A stretch of DNA of 38,235 nucleotides, from positions 1 through 38,235 of the forward strand of contig JAFSVL010000026.1 in NCBI GenBank assembly GCA_017445015.1. Reading direction: 5' to 3'. Each line of letters opens with the position of its first letter. The first letter of the stretch is position 1. Positions 26,999-36,021 of the stretch are shown piece by piece. The DNA is from Bacteroidales bacterium (GTDB lineage: Bacteria; Bacteroidota; Bacteroidia; Bacteroidales; UBA932). The position numbers and the translations under genes are program-made. The notes beneath the pieces are model-generated. The model did no database searches. It was given only the letters and a program-made list of their open reading frames with translations, and was not told the DNA's origin.

Positions 26999-27736
26999 TC
27001 AGTGATGGCTGGTCTCCGCCTTGCGCCAGTCGCTGCGGTATCCGCTCAAGAGGTCCGTGAAGCGGGCCGTGATGAGGTGCGGACGGGTGATGGCGCTGCC
27101 CACCACGACGGCGTGCGCGCCCAGATAGAGCACCTTCATCGCGTCTTCGGGTGTGTAGATATGCCCTTCCATAATGACGCAGGATTTGCCTTTGAAGGCC
27201 CGGCACATCCGCCCGAATTCCCGGAAGTCCGGTCCGGTGATATGCATCGTCTCCTTCGTGTAGCCATAGAGGGTGGGACCTACGAAATCGGCACCCATCG
27301 CGACAGCCCTTTCGGCTTCGGCGAAATTGGAAACATCGGCAAAGAGGGGGGCGTCGGGAATGGCCTCGCGCACCTTCTGGAACAGTTCCCAGGCGGGGCG
27401 TCCCTCGTGGGTAATCTGGTCGGTGCAGTCCAGCGCGATGATGTCGGCCCCAGCTTCCCAGACCTCCCGGGCGGCCTCCAGCGTCGGCGTAATGAATACG
27501 TCGGTATCGTCATGCCATATCTTGTACAGGCCGATGAGCGGCAGGTCCACTTCTTTTTTGATGGCCGCAATCTGGTCGGGAGAGTTGGCCCTCAGGCCCA
27601 CCGCTCCACCCCAGGCGGCGGATTTTGCCATTTTTACGACGAAATCAATGGAATAGCAAGGATCGTCCGGCTGCACCTGGCAGGAAACAATCAATCCTCC
27701 TTCAAGTTTTTTGGATAGTTCTGCTGTCTTTTTCAT
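26999..27736 (-). CDS. nanE: N-acylglucosamine-6-phosphate (ManNAc-6-P) 2-epimerase
   Basis: 245 aa from the ATG at 27736 (MKKTAELSKKLEGG); the in-frame extension upstream crosses the promoter and is rejected. KLEGGLIVSCQVQPDDPC is the family opening. GAVGLRANS (Arg49), IGLYKIW (Lys72) and VIMEGHIYTP (Glu190) match the substrate-binding Arg, catalytic Lys and Glu of characterised NanE, and AHAVVVGSAITRP is the phosphate-binding end of the TIM barrel. It converts ManNAc-6-P to GlcNAc-6-P in the cytosol. No sialic acid lyase, kinase or sialidase is nearby, so the ManNAc-6-P may not come from sialic acid. First gene of the five-gene operon. Confidence 0.85.
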   Translation of the reverse strand: MKKTAELSKKLEGGLIVSCQVQPDDPCYSIDFVVKMAKSAAWGGAVGLRANSPDQIAAIKKEVDLPLIGLYKIWHDDTDVFITPTLEAAREVWEAGADIIALDCTDQITHEGRPAWELFQKVREAIPDAPLFADVSNFAEAERAVAMGADFVGPTLYGYTKETMHITGPDFREFGRMCRAFKGKSCVIMEGHIYTPEDAMKVLYLGAHAVVVGSAITRPHLITARFTDLLSGYRSDWRKAETSHH

Positions 27737-27741
27737 GTTGA

Positions 27742-27749
27742 CAAAGTTA
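27742..27749 (-). promoter_or_regulatory. -7 box of the nanE operon
   Basis: TAACTTTG on the minus strand, an exact TAnnTTTG, ends 5 bases before the nanE ATG. The -33 partner is weak (a T-run about 20 bases upstream), which would suit activation by the divergent AraC-type regulator. Transcription would start at or within a base or two of the ATG. Confidence 0.5.
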
Positions 27750-27823
27750 TAAAGACCCGCGGAGATGAAAAATGTGACATCCCCCCCTAAAAGATGGAAA
27801 AACATGCTTTTATCTGCGGGGAC

Positions 27824-27855
27824 TTTGGAAATTACACCCTAAAATCATACTTTTG
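27824..27855 (+). promoter_or_regulatory. Promoter of the araC-type gene
   Basis: TTTG at 27824-27827, a 20-base spacer, and TACTTTTG at 27848-27855 match the Bacteroidota consensus in both boxes and spacing. The ATG of the regulator follows after 5 bases, so the message should be leaderless or nearly so. The 124-base gap between the divergent nanE and araC starts also holds any operator; no obvious direct repeat stands out. Confidence 0.6.
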
Positions 27856-27860
27856 CATGT

Positions 27861-28733
27861 ATGCTCAGAATCAGGAAGGGTTTTCAAGGGCAGCGGCTCA
27901 CCGTTTATCCTTTTTATACTGTGGGGAACAGGCAAAGGCCCGCCCTGCGGGTGCAGTCGATGGGGGCCTTCCCGAGAGCCGCCCACCACTATGTGGAACG
28001 TCCGGAGGGCTGCGGCGAATATATCCTCATCTGGTGCACCGACGGAGAGGGCTGGTATTCCCTGCACGGGGAGAAACACACCGTCTCCAAATCCCACTTT
28101 TTCATGTTGCCTCCCGATGGCGCGCATGCATACGGTTCTTCCGAAGATAATCCCTGGTCCATCTACTGGTTTCACTTCACCGGAGAAGACGCTCCCTCCG
28201 CATACGAAAGGGGCAGGGGCGTCCAGACTTTTCCCATGGAAGGCCGCATAAGGGATGTCAGCACCCTTTTTGACGAACTTCTGTCGCTGATGGAGGGCCA
28301 TGCGGACGAAGAGACCGCTGCCTTCATTGATTTTTCGTTTCCCCGGCTGCTCTCAGCCTTCCTCTACCCCGATATCTGGCAGCGTAACGGAAGCGCCAAC
28401 GGCAGCCCCAACGTGTCCATCGTGGGCAAAGCCGCCCATTTCATGGAAGAACACCTCTCGGAGAAACTCTCGCTCGCGGATATCTGCTCCTATCTGGGAT
28501 ACTCCGAATCTTACGTGACGCGCATTTTTTCAGCCGAGGCGGGTTGCGGGCCGATGACCTACCTGCAGCGCCTGAAAGTGGCAAGGGCATGCCGTCTGCT
28601 TGCAAACACGGACCTCAAAATCAACCAGATTGCATTCATGGTGGGATTCGACGACCCCCTCTATTTCTCAAAATTCTTTGCGAAGGCAAAAGGTGTTTCT
28701 CCCAAAGAGTACCGCAAGGCCCGTCACGCCTAA
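27861..28733 (+). CDS. AraC-family transcriptional regulator with N-terminal cupin sensor
   Basis: 290 aa. Residues 1-150 are the AraC ligand-binding cupin: KGFQGQRLTVYPF, AHHYVERPEGCGEYILIWCTDGEGWYSLHGEKH and HFFMLPPDGAHAY are its usual landmarks in Bacteroidota. Residues about 195-288 hold the paired helix-turn-helix (LADICSYLGYSESYVTRIF; INQIAFMVGFDDPLYFSKFF; PKEYRKA). The start is supported because residues before the next Met (34) still match the family. It lies divergent to nanE and tail-to-tail with the activase gene, its stop overlapping that gene's stop. It could control the nanE operon, the glycyl radical enzyme genes, or both, in response to a small sugar-like ligand. Confidence 0.9.
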   Translation: MLRIRKGFQGQRLTVYPFYTVGNRQRPALRVQSMGAFPRAAHHYVERPEGCGEYILIWCTDGEGWYSLHGEKHTVSKSHFFMLPPDGAHAYGSSEDNPWSIYWFHFTGEDAPSAYERGRGVQTFPMEGRIRDVSTLFDELLSLMEGHADEETAAFIDFSFPRLLSAFLYPDIWQRNGSANGSPNVSIVGKAAHFMEEHLSEKLSLADICSYLGYSESYVTRIFSAEAGCGPMTYLQRLKVARACRLLANTDLKINQIAFMVGFDDPLYFSKFFAKAKGVSPKEYRKARHA

Positions 28734-29482
28734 CCGCCTATACGTATGCGCAGGCCAGCCTCGCGGCCCAGGCAGGCAAAAGGCTCCACGTCTTCTTTGG
28801 AAATGCCGCTCTGCTCCCATCCCCACGTCCTTCCAAGCCGGGCATATTTGTCTTTGGCCAGGGTATGGTAAGGCAGCAGATGCGCCTCTTTTATTCCGAG
28901 CGACAGCGCCAGGGCAAAGATTCCGCGCACCGTATCCGCGTCCATGTTGAAGGCGGGAATGCAGGGAATCCGGGCTATTACCTTGCCGCTTTTCGAAAGT
29001 GCCTCCAGATTCCGCAGGATGGTGTCGAGGCTGCCTGAGCAGACTTTGCGGAAAATTTTTGCGTCGCAGTGCTTGATATCGAAAAGAAAAATATCCGTAA
29101 AGGGCTCCGCACGGAGCAGGTTTTCCCCGGCCGTTTCGCCGCTGGTCTCCACCGCCGTGTGGAATCCGGACGCTTTGGATGCCTTTAAAAGCGCCTCAAG
29201 CGCATCAGGCTGCATCAACGGCTCTCCTCCCGAAAAAGTGACGCCCCCTCCTGAGTGCCTGTAATAGTCTGCGTCCCGCTCCACCACGGACAGGATTTGC
29301 GAGACGCTCATCATTTTACCGGAAAGCGGATCCTGGGTCTCCGGGTTGGCGCACCACGGACAGCGCAGCGGGCAGCCTTGCAGGAAGACCGTCGTGCGGA
29401 TTCCCGGACCGTCATGGATGGAGAACCGCTGAATGGACGATACGCGTACGGAAGTGCTGTCAGGCGAGGGAATGTTGTTCAT
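28730..29482 (-). CDS. Glycyl radical enzyme activating enzyme (radical SAM)
   Basis: 250 aa. RFSIHDGPGIRTTVFLQG leads into the radical-SAM cluster motif CPLRCPWC (Cys37, 41, 44) and NPE, typical of activases for glycyl radical enzymes. GGVTFSGGEPLMQ binds SAM. The two extra iron-sulphur clusters found as a ferredoxin-like insert in most non-PFL activases are absent: the protein runs directly from NPETQDPLSG to the next helix, so in length and layout it matches PFL activase (about 246 aa). It overlaps the upstream glycyl radical enzyme gene by 23 bases and certainly serves it by abstracting the H of the radical Gly using 5'-deoxyadenosyl radical. Not named pflA because the partner is not a canonical PFL. 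Confidence 0.88.
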   Translation of the reverse strand: MNNIPSPDSTSVRVSSIQRFSIHDGPGIRTTVFLQGCPLRCPWCANPETQDPLSGKMMSVSQILSVVERDADYYRHSGGGVTFSGGEPLMQPDALEALLKASKASGFHTAVETSGETAGENLLRAEPFTDIFLFDIKHCDAKIFRKVCSGSLDTILRNLEALSKSGKVIARIPCIPAFNMDADTVRGIFALALSLGIKEAHLLPYHTLAKDKYARLGRTWGWEQSGISKEDVEPFACLGREAGLRIRIGG

Positions 29483-31754
29483 CGTAAAGTACCCTGCTCA
29501 GCAGTTCTTTCTGGATGTCCGGCGACAAATCCACGAATACGGCGGAAAAGCCTGCCACCCGCACAATCAGGTTCGGATATTTTTCCGGATGCGCCATGGC
29601 GTCTTCAAGGACGCCGCTGTCCACGACCGTTACCATGATGTGGCATCCGCCCCGGTCGAAATAAGTGCGGAACAGGCTCTTTATCACATCCCGGTGGCCG
29701 TTGAACATGGCCGGAGTGAATTTTATGTTCTGCACGGAACCGGCGTGGTAGCGGGCATCGAATTTGGCGAGCGAATTGAGCATGGCTGTCGGGCCGTTCT
29801 TGTCGGCGCCGCCCTGGGGATTGTTGGCAGGGTTCATATACATTCCCCGCAGCCGTCCGTCGGGGGATGCGGCCGTCTTGAGTCCCCATTCGGTATTGAG
29901 CTGGTTGTTGCTGATGACAATCAGGAAGTATTGCATCCCGATGGCGATTCCACGCTCCCGCACCCCTTTGGCGACGAACTCGTAAAGGTCGTTGGCCATG
30001 GAATCCGCTGTGTCCAGGTCATTGCCATACTTGTCGCAGGCAAGGCAGTCTTCGCGCACTTGTCCGTACCCCTCAAAGTTGGCGAGAACCGCCTCTTCCA
30101 GTTGTTTAAGCGTATATTTCTTCTGGTCGAAGACCAGCGTCTTTATGGCCTGGAGCGAATCTGAGGCGTTGATGTTGCCGTAGGTCTCGTTGGTGCCGCC
30201 CAGGTAGCGTACCCCACCGTCCAGCACCGCCTTGCCGCGGGCGATGCAATCATCCATCAGGAGGCTCGTAAAGAGGAAGGCAACGTGGCGGTTCATCACC
30301 TCGTAAGAGTGATACTGTGCCTCGGCGGAAAGATCCAGATAGAAGTCCAGCAGGCGCTTGTAGCCGTCATAGAATTCCTCGAAAGTCCTGTATTCGCCGA
30401 GCGGCCTGATGGGTACGCCTCCGTCCTTGCGGATGCCGTCCTCGGGGTCGATGCCTCCGTTCATATAAATCGTGAGTATCTTGAGGAGGTTGATGCAGAT
30501 GTTGGGCGTTCCGGTACTCTGCCCCTGGATAACGAATTCCGTGCAGCCGAAGGGAACGTACTGTTCGGCGGTTTTTTCGTCGATGCGCATTCCGTACGCT
30601 ACGGCCGGGATTTCCACGTCGTCGTTGTAGATTGTGGGGTAAGTGGCGCCGGCGCCAAGGGCCTCCAGGGCTTCGTCCCATACCTGCTCCGATGTGTCTT
30701 TGTCGAGCCGGAGCGTAAACTGCGGCTCGACGTAGCGGCAGTCCTTTGCCACTTTCATCGCAAGGTGCAGGAAGATGTCGGCGTCTTCGGGGTGTTTGCG
30801 GCCCCGTCCTCCGACAATAATCCTCCCGTTGACGGTTGTGCGGCGGTTCTCAATGAGGGTCCACAGGCTGCGGATATAGCGATAGGCCTCGTCTTCCGTG
30901 AGCCGGCCTTCACGCAGGTCCGCCGCGAGGTAAGGACCGAGAAAGTCGTCGAGCCTCCCGTAATTGATGACGCCGGCCAAAAGGGCGTACAGCCAGAGGA
31001 GCTGAAGGGCTTCCGGGAAGGTTTCCGGCGCCTTTTCCTTGATGTTCTCCAGTACCGCCGCCATTCGCTTCAACTCGTCCGCCCTCTCCGGCGATGCGCC
31101 CCGCGCTTGCGCAAGGGCATCCTGCAGGAGCGTTTCGGCACACTTGACAAAGATGTCCAGACAGCTGAGTCCCGCCGTCAGGAATTCGTTCTCCGGATCT
31201 TCGGAAAGCCTTTCTCCGATTCTTTTGCGCAGGCCGCCTATGCCCAGGCTCAGCAAGGTGGGGTAGTCCAGCATCATGCCCGACAGGCGTGCCGTCGCAA
31301 TCATCGGATATTCCGTGTCGATAAACATTCCCAGGATGCCGTCCTGAAGCGTCTCCTGATTGTAGAGGGTCTTGAGGTCGTGGTCCTTCCAATAATCATA
31401 GAGGGCATCCACGCGCGGCCGCATTGCCTCTGGAAGCGTTTCGCGGAAGGCCTTCAGTTTGCGGAATACGCAGTAGTGGCCCACTCCGCCCAGTGATGTG
31501 ACGCAGCCGAATCCGATGGGCAGGAAGTCCAGCCGCCCCGCGGTCAGGTCCTGATCCTGTATATGCCTCAGCAGGGTGGGGTACAGGACCTCGAGGCATG
31601 CCGCCTCCCTGATTTCCTTGGAGGAACCCAGATGCTCCCGGTGTACCCGGGTATAGCGTTCCATAATCTCCAGTTGTTCGGGGAGACTCTTTTCGCAGGG
31701 TATTTTTTTACTGATTTCGACGTTTTGCGCCGTCTCTATATTAAATCGTGCCAT
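29460..31754 (-). CDS. Glycyl radical enzyme of the pyruvate formate-lyase superfamily, substrate unknown
   Basis: 764 aa from the ATG at 31754 (MARFNIE); the longer in-frame form crosses the promoter. The radical site is VRVAGFSAVFVDL with Gly735, 30 residues from the end as in the family. The thiyl-radical site is YVPFGCTEFVIQGQS with one Cys (Cys404); PFL has adjacent Cys-Cys here and the diol/choline dehydratases have GCVEP, so this is neither a typical PFL nor clearly one of those. Oxygen-sensitive cytosolic chemistry is expected, fitting an anaerobe. It forms a two-gene unit with its activase. It follows the rRNA methyltransferase gene by 81 bases but has its own promoter-like box. Confidence 0.85.
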   Translation of the reverse strand: MARFNIETAQNVEISKKIPCEKSLPEQLEIMERYTRVHREHLGSSKEIREAACLEVLYPTLLRHIQDQDLTAGRLDFLPIGFGCVTSLGGVGHYCVFRKLKAFRETLPEAMRPRVDALYDYWKDHDLKTLYNQETLQDGILGMFIDTEYPMIATARLSGMMLDYPTLLSLGIGGLRKRIGERLSEDPENEFLTAGLSCLDIFVKCAETLLQDALAQARGASPERADELKRMAAVLENIKEKAPETFPEALQLLWLYALLAGVINYGRLDDFLGPYLAADLREGRLTEDEAYRYIRSLWTLIENRRTTVNGRIIVGGRGRKHPEDADIFLHLAMKVAKDCRYVEPQFTLRLDKDTSEQVWDEALEALGAGATYPTIYNDDVEIPAVAYGMRIDEKTAEQYVPFGCTEFVIQGQSTGTPNICINLLKILTIYMNGGIDPEDGIRKDGGVPIRPLGEYRTFEEFYDGYKRLLDFYLDLSAEAQYHSYEVMNRHVAFLFTSLLMDDCIARGKAVLDGGVRYLGGTNETYGNINASDSLQAIKTLVFDQKKYTLKQLEEAVLANFEGYGQVREDCLACDKYGNDLDTADSMANDLYEFVAKGVRERGIAIGMQYFLIVISNNQLNTEWGLKTAASPDGRLRGMYMNPANNPQGGADKNGPTAMLNSLAKFDARYHAGSVQNIKFTPAMFNGHRDVIKSLFRTYFDRGGCHIMVTVVDSGVLEDAMAHPEKYPNLIVRVAGFSAVFVDLSPDIQKELLSRVLYDEQHSLA

Positions 31755-31762
31755 ATCAAGGA

Positions 31763-31770
31763 CAAAGATA
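31763..31770 (-). promoter_or_regulatory. -7 box of the glycyl radical enzyme gene
   Basis: TATCTTTG on the minus strand is an exact TAnnTTTG ending 8 bases before the ATG at 31754. The upstream -33 region has T-rich sequence (TTTTGG, CATTTT) but no TTTG at the preferred distance. Leader would be about 2-4 bases. Confidence 0.45.
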
Positions 31771-31835
31771 CGGCATCCCTTCCGCTTTAAAATGCCAAAA
31801 ACCACCAAAATAAATGGAGAATCCTACCTTATAGG

Positions 31836-32639
31836 TCAATTCTTCATGTGCTCCTGCCGCTGCCGCACGGCCTCGAAAAGGAGGATGGCGGCGCTCGCCG
31901 AGACATTCAGCGAATCCACGATGCCCGACATCGGGATAAGGATGTGGGCATCGGCGGCAAGACGCCAGGCGTCACCGAGCCCCTGCGCCTCACTGCCCAC
32001 CACCAGGGCAGTCCCTGTGGTCATGTCCACGCCATAGTAAGGATTGCTGTCCTGCAGTTGCGCCGTCAGGATGCGGATGCCGCGCTCCTTCAAAAACGCG
32101 ATGGCTTCATTGGAACGGCAGCAGCAGACGGGAAGGCTGAACAAGGCTCCGAGGCTTGCCCGGACGGTATTGGGGTTGTAAATATCCGTAAGCGGATTGC
32201 AGACCAGCACTGCGTCGGCCCCGGCGGCATCGGCGCTGCGAAGAAGCGCACCGACATTGCCCGGCTTTTCAACGCCCTCAAGCACGAGTACGAGCGGATT
32301 CTGTGGCAGTACAAGGCTGTCAAGGGAGAGGTCACGCGAACGGAAGACGGCGATGACCCCCTCCGTGCCGCCCCTGTAGGCGACTTTTTCATACACCCGG
32401 GGGCTTATTTCCACCAACCCTCCCGGGGGCAGTGCCGCCAGAGAGGAACGCAGCGCGGCGGAGTCCCTTGCAATCTCGGAACACAGATAAACGGTTTCCG
32501 GGACAAATCCGGATGCGATGCAACGCTCTGCCTCACGCACGCCTTCGACCACGAAAAGCCCCGTCTCGCGCCGCAGGGAAGACTTTTCCTGCAACGCCAG
32601 CAGGCGCTTTACGGAAGGATTCTGCGCGGAACTGATCAT
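31836..32639 (-). CDS. SpoU/TrmH-family rRNA or tRNA 2'-O-methyltransferase
   Basis: 267 aa. Residues 1-100 are the substrate-binding N-domain ([30 protein letters not shown]). The SPOUT catalytic domain follows with its three motifs: [34 protein letters not shown], and [23 protein letters not shown], which form the trefoil knot that binds SAM. Enzymes of this group methylate ribose 2'-OH in 23S rRNA (RlmB-like) or tRNA; the exact site cannot be told. Its ATG overlaps the lysS stop (ATGA), so it is the last gene of the dxs-lysS operon. Confidence 0.88.
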   Translation of the reverse strand: MISSAQNPSVKRLLALQEKSSLRRETGLFVVEGVREAERCIASGFVPETVYLCSEIARDSAALRSSLAALPPGGLVEISPRVYEKVAYRGGTEGVIAVFRSRDLSLDSLVLPQNPLVLVLEGVEKPGNVGALLRSADAAGADAVLVCNPLTDIYNPNTVRASLGALFSLPVCCCRSNEAIAFLKERGIRILTAQLQDSNPYYGVDMTTGTALVVGSEAQGLGDAWRLAADAHILIPMSGIVDSLNVSASAAILLFEAVRQRQEHMKN

Positions 32640-34159
32640 TCCTTTTCCTTGCGCAAGGCCTTTTCCGGCCGCATCTGCGGGAAGAAGAGCACGTCCTGGA
32701 TGGCGGTCTGGCCGGTCATGAACATCGTCAGACGGTCAATGCCCATCCCCAGCCCCGAAGTGGGCGGCATACCGTATTCGAGCGCACGGACGAAGTCATA
32801 GTCGATGAACATCGCCTCGTCGTCGCCCTTGCTCTTGAGCGCGGCCTGCTCCTGAAAACGCTCCAGCTGGTCGATCGGGTCGTTCAGCTCGCTGTAGGCG
32901 TTCGCGAGCTCCTTGCCGCAGACAAAGAGTTCGAAGCGCTCGGTCAGCGTCGGGTCCTCGCGGTGGCGCTTGGTCAGCGGGGACATCTCGACGGGATAGT
33001 CGGTGATGAAGGTCGGCTGGATGAGTTTTTCCTCGCAATAGGCGCCGAAAATCGCGTCAATCAGCTTGCCTTTGCCCATCGACGGCTCGATTTCCACCTT
33101 CAGCTTTTTGCAGGTATCGCGCAGGGCCGCTTCGTCCATGCCCTTCACGTCGACGCCGGCATATTCCTTAATCGCTTCGAGGATGGGCAGCCGGCGGTAG
33201 GTTCCGCCAAAGTCCACCTGGTTCCCGGCGATGTCCACGACCGTCGTCCCGTTCACCGCCGTCGCCACCTTCGCGAGCATCTTCTCCACGAAATCCATCA
33301 TCCAGTTGTAGTCCTTGTAGGCGACATAGATTTCCATACAGGTAAACTCCGGGTTGTGGGTCTTGTCCATACCCTCGTTGCGGAAGTCCTTGGCAAATTC
33401 ATACACTCCGTTGTAGCCGCCCACGATGAGGCGCTTGAGATACAGTTCATTGGCAATCCGCAGATAAAGCGGGATGTCGAGGGCATTATGGTGCGTAATG
33501 AAGGGACGTGCGGCCGCACCGCCGGGGATGCTCTGCAGGATCGGGGTTTCCACCTCCAGGCAGCCGGCCTCGTCAAAGTACCGGCGCATCGTCGCGACGA
33601 TTTTCGCACGCTTGACGAAGGTGTCGCGCACCTGGGGATTCACGATAAGGTCCACATAGCGCTGACGGTAGCGCAGTTCCGGATCCGTAAAGGCATCGAA
33701 CACCTGCCCGTCGAGTTCCTTGACGATGGGCAGCACGCGCAGCGACTTGCTCAGGACCGTCAGGCTGCGAACATGGATGGACAACTGCCCTGTCTGCGTG
33801 ATGAAGGCAAAGCCCCTGATACCGATGATATCCCCGATATCCAGAAGTTTTTTCCAGACGGTGTTATACATCGTCTTGTCCTCACCGGGACAGATTTCGT
33901 CCCGCTTGACATAAATCTGGATGCGGCCGGAGGCGTCCTGGATTTCGCCGAAGGACGCCGCGCCCATGATGCGGCGGCTCATGATGCGGCCCGCCATGCA
34001 GACATCGGAATAATTGCCTTCTTCGGGCTTGTATTCCGCGGCCACCTGCGCCGCTTCGGCATTGACCGGGAATTGGGCTGCAGGATAGGGCTCGATGCCC
34101 AGTTCGCGCAGTTTTGCAAGGGATTCCCTTCTGATTTGTTCCTGTTCGCTGTATTCCAT
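32636..34159 (-). CDS. lysS: Lysyl-tRNA synthetase, class II
   Basis: 507 aa from the ATG at 34159 ([14 protein letters not shown]), which overlaps the dxs stop by one base (TGATG); a longer in-frame form lies within dxs. An OB-fold anticodon-binding domain (about 50-160: [23 protein letters not shown]) precedes the class II core with motif 1 ([15 protein letters not shown]), motif 2 ([20 protein letters not shown]) and motif 3 ([14 protein letters not shown]). It charges tRNA-Lys. The protein ends shortly after motif 3 ([16 protein letters not shown]), like the 505-aa E. coli enzyme; many Bacteroides LysS proteins, from memory, carry about 70 more residues here. Confidence 0.96.
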   Translation of the reverse strand: MEYSEQEQIRRESLAKLRELGIEPYPAAQFPVNAEAAQVAAEYKPEEGNYSDVCMAGRIMSRRIMGAASFGEIQDASGRIQIYVKRDEICPGEDKTMYNTVWKKLLDIGDIIGIRGFAFITQTGQLSIHVRSLTVLSKSLRVLPIVKELDGQVFDAFTDPELRYRQRYVDLIVNPQVRDTFVKRAKIVATMRRYFDEAGCLEVETPILQSIPGGAAARPFITHHNALDIPLYLRIANELYLKRLIVGGYNGVYEFAKDFRNEGMDKTHNPEFTCMEIYVAYKDYNWMMDFVEKMLAKVATAVNGTTVVDIAGNQVDFGGTYRRLPILEAIKEYAGVDVKGMDEAALRDTCKKLKVEIEPSMGKGKLIDAIFGAYCEEKLIQPTFITDYPVEMSPLTKRHREDPTLTERFELFVCGKELANAYSELNDPIDQLERFQEQAALKSKGDDEAMFIDYDFVRALEYGMPPTSGLGMGIDRLTMFMTGQTAIQDVLFFPQMRPEKALRKEKE

Positions 34160-36021
34160 CACTGTAAAATTGATTTCAAAGTTTCTTCGATGCCGCGCGT
34201 CGAGAGGCCGCACTCTTCACGCTGGTCGGTCTGACGCGCATGGGGGATGAAACGGTCGGGGACACCTATGCCGTGCACGCGGACGGCTGCCCCCTTTTCC
34301 TGCACATATTCACAGACTGCGCCGTACAGACCGCCCGCGAGGCAGCCGTCCTCGACCGTCAGGATGACCCTGCTGCGGGCCAGGACCGCATCGAGCAACG
34401 CCTTGTCAAGCGGCTTGAGGAAACGCATGTCGCATACCCCCACCCTGTCTTCAAAAGCGGCAGCCGCCTCCAGGGCGCAGTTGACGACCGGGCCGATGCC
34501 CAACACCGTCACGAAGGTGCCTTCCAGCAGCATTTCCGCAGTTCCGACGGGGATCTGCGGGGCCGGGACATCCTTCCAGGCGACACCCTCCCCCGTCCCG
34601 CGGGGATACCTTATTATATAAGGACCCCCGTCATGGCGGAGCGCCGAATACATCAGGCCCTTGAGTTGAAGTTCATTGCGGGGCGCGCTTACCACGGTGC
34701 CGGGGATGCTGCGGTACGCGGCCATGTCGAAGATACCGTTGTGGGTGGCCCCGTCCTCACCGACGAGTCCGGCCCGGTCGAAACAAAGCACGACCGGCAG
34801 GTTCTGGAGCGCCACATCATGGATAATCTGGTCATAGGCGCGCTGGGAAAACGCGGAGTAGATATTGCAATAGGGACGCATCCCGCCGGCGGCAAGTCCG
34901 GCGGAAAAGGTCACGGCGTGTTCTTCCTCTATGCCGACGTCGAAAAAGCGTTCCGGATGCCGGCGTTCCAGCGCCGTCATGCCGCAGCCGCTGGACATTG
35001 CGGGGGTAATGCCCACGACGCGCGGGTCAGCATCGCAGAGTTGGCAGAGCACTTCCCCGAACACGTCCTGGTAGCGGTCGGCACCATAGACCGACGGGAT
35101 ACGCTCGCCCGTCTGCGGATCGAACCTTCCGGGCGCATGCCAGACGACGGGGTCCGCCTCGGCGGGTGCGAAGCCCTTGCCTTTGACGGTGATGCAATGC
35201 AGCAGCCGGGGGCCGCTCATCGGCTTGAGGCGGCGCAGGGCCCGGACCACCGCTTCGATATCGTTGCCGTCCACCGGGCCGAAGTAGCGCAGGCCCAGGG
35301 ACTCGAAGAAATCGCCGCCGCTGCGTTTGACGAACCAGGACTTGACCGAACGCACGCTGCGCTGGAGCATGCGCCGTATCCTGCCCTCCCCCAGCACATT
35401 CCATACCCCTTTCTTGATGCGGTTATATCCCTTGCTGGTCGTAACCTGCAGCAGATAGCGGTGCAGCGCCCCGCGGGGGGCATCGATACTCTGGTTGTTG
35501 TCGTTGAGAAGGATCAGGATGTCGGCATTGCTTTCGCCGGCATTATTGAGTCCCTCAAAAGCCAGCCCTCCGGTGAGGGCGCCGTCTCCGATCAGGGCCG
35601 CCACCTTATATTCTCCGCCCTGCATACGCGCCGCTTCCGCGAATCCGAGCGCCGCCGAAACAGACACCGAAGAATGGCCTGCGCCAAAGGCATCATACGG
35701 ACTTTCCGACATCTGGGGGAAACCGCTGGGGCCGCCCTGGGCGCGCAGGTTCCGGAAAGCCTCCCGGCGGCCGGTCAGGATTTTATGGGCATAGGCCTGG
35801 TGGCCTACGTCAAAGACAATCTTGTCCCTGGGCGTGTCAAAGACATAATGGTAGCCGACAATAAGTTCCACCGCACCCAGGCTCGACCCCAGATGGCCGG
35901 GGCTCTTTGCACAGCACTGTACCATATAATCCCGCACCTCCGCGCACAGGTCACGGAGTTCGTCCGGGGAGAAGGACCGGAAATCTTCCGGCGACTCGAT
36001 GTGGTCCAGATATTTATACAT
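34159..36021 (-). CDS. dxs: 1-deoxy-D-xylulose-5-phosphate synthase
   Basis: 620 aa from the ATG at 36021; a TTG one codon upstream is less likely. Family landmarks are in order: [27 protein letters not shown], the thiamine-diphosphate motif [33 protein letters not shown], the central [12 protein letters not shown], and [18 protein letters not shown]. Length matches E. coli Dxs (620). It condenses pyruvate and glyceraldehyde-3-phosphate into DXP, the first step of the non-mevalonate isoprenoid pathway. Its ATG overlaps the stop of the MFS gene (TGATG) and its stop overlaps lysS. Confidence 0.97.
   Translation of the reverse strand: MYKYLDHIESPEDFRSFSPDELRDLCAEVRDYMVQCCAKSPGHLGSSLGAVELIVGYHYVFDTPRDKIVFDVGHQAYAHKILTGRREAFRNLRAQGGPSGFPQMSESPYDAFGAGHSSVSVSAALGFAEAARMQGGEYKVAALIGDGALTGGLAFEGLNNAGESNADILILLNDNNQSIDAPRGALHRYLLQVTTSKGYNRIKKGVWNVLGEGRIRRMLQRSVRSVKSWFVKRSGGDFFESLGLRYFGPVDGNDIEAVVRALRRLKPMSGPRLLHCITVKGKGFAPAEADPVVWHAPGRFDPQTGERIPSVYGADRYQDVFGEVLCQLCDADPRVVGITPAMSSGCGMTALERRHPERFFDVGIEEEHAVTFSAGLAAGGMRPYCNIYSAFSQRAYDQIIHDVALQNLPVVLCFDRAGLVGEDGATHNGIFDMAAYRSIPGTVVSAPRNELQLKGLMYSALRHDGGPYIIRYPRGTGEGVAWKDVPAPQIPVGTAEMLLEGTFVTVLGIGPVVNCALEAAAAFEDRVGVCDMRFLKPLDKALLDAVLARSRVILTVEDGCLAGGLYGAVCEYVQEKGAAVRVHGIGVPDRFIPHARQTDQREECGLSTRGIEETLKSILQ

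Noticed and set aside
26997-27206. N-terminal extension of the metallophosphoesterase into nanE
   Set aside because: The extension has no similarity to the family and would bury the twin-arginine signal; the ATG at 26996 gives a proper signal peptide.
21795-27736. Sialic acid catabolic (nan) cluster
   Set aside because: Only nanE fits. No sialidase, N-acetylneuraminate lyase, ManNAc kinase or sialic acid transporter could be seen, and the transporter is of the organophosphate type.
29460-31754. Canonical pyruvate formate-lyase
   Set aside because: The active-site loop has a single Cys (GCTE) and not the adjacent Cys-Cys of PFL.
34160-34213. Longer lysS start inside dxs
   Set aside because: The extra residues are a shadow of dxs; the ATG at 34159 overlaps the dxs stop as TGATG. 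Longer forms of the glycyl radical enzyme (to 31808), nanE (to 27805) and the MFS gene (to 37502) were rejected because they run through promoter boxes.
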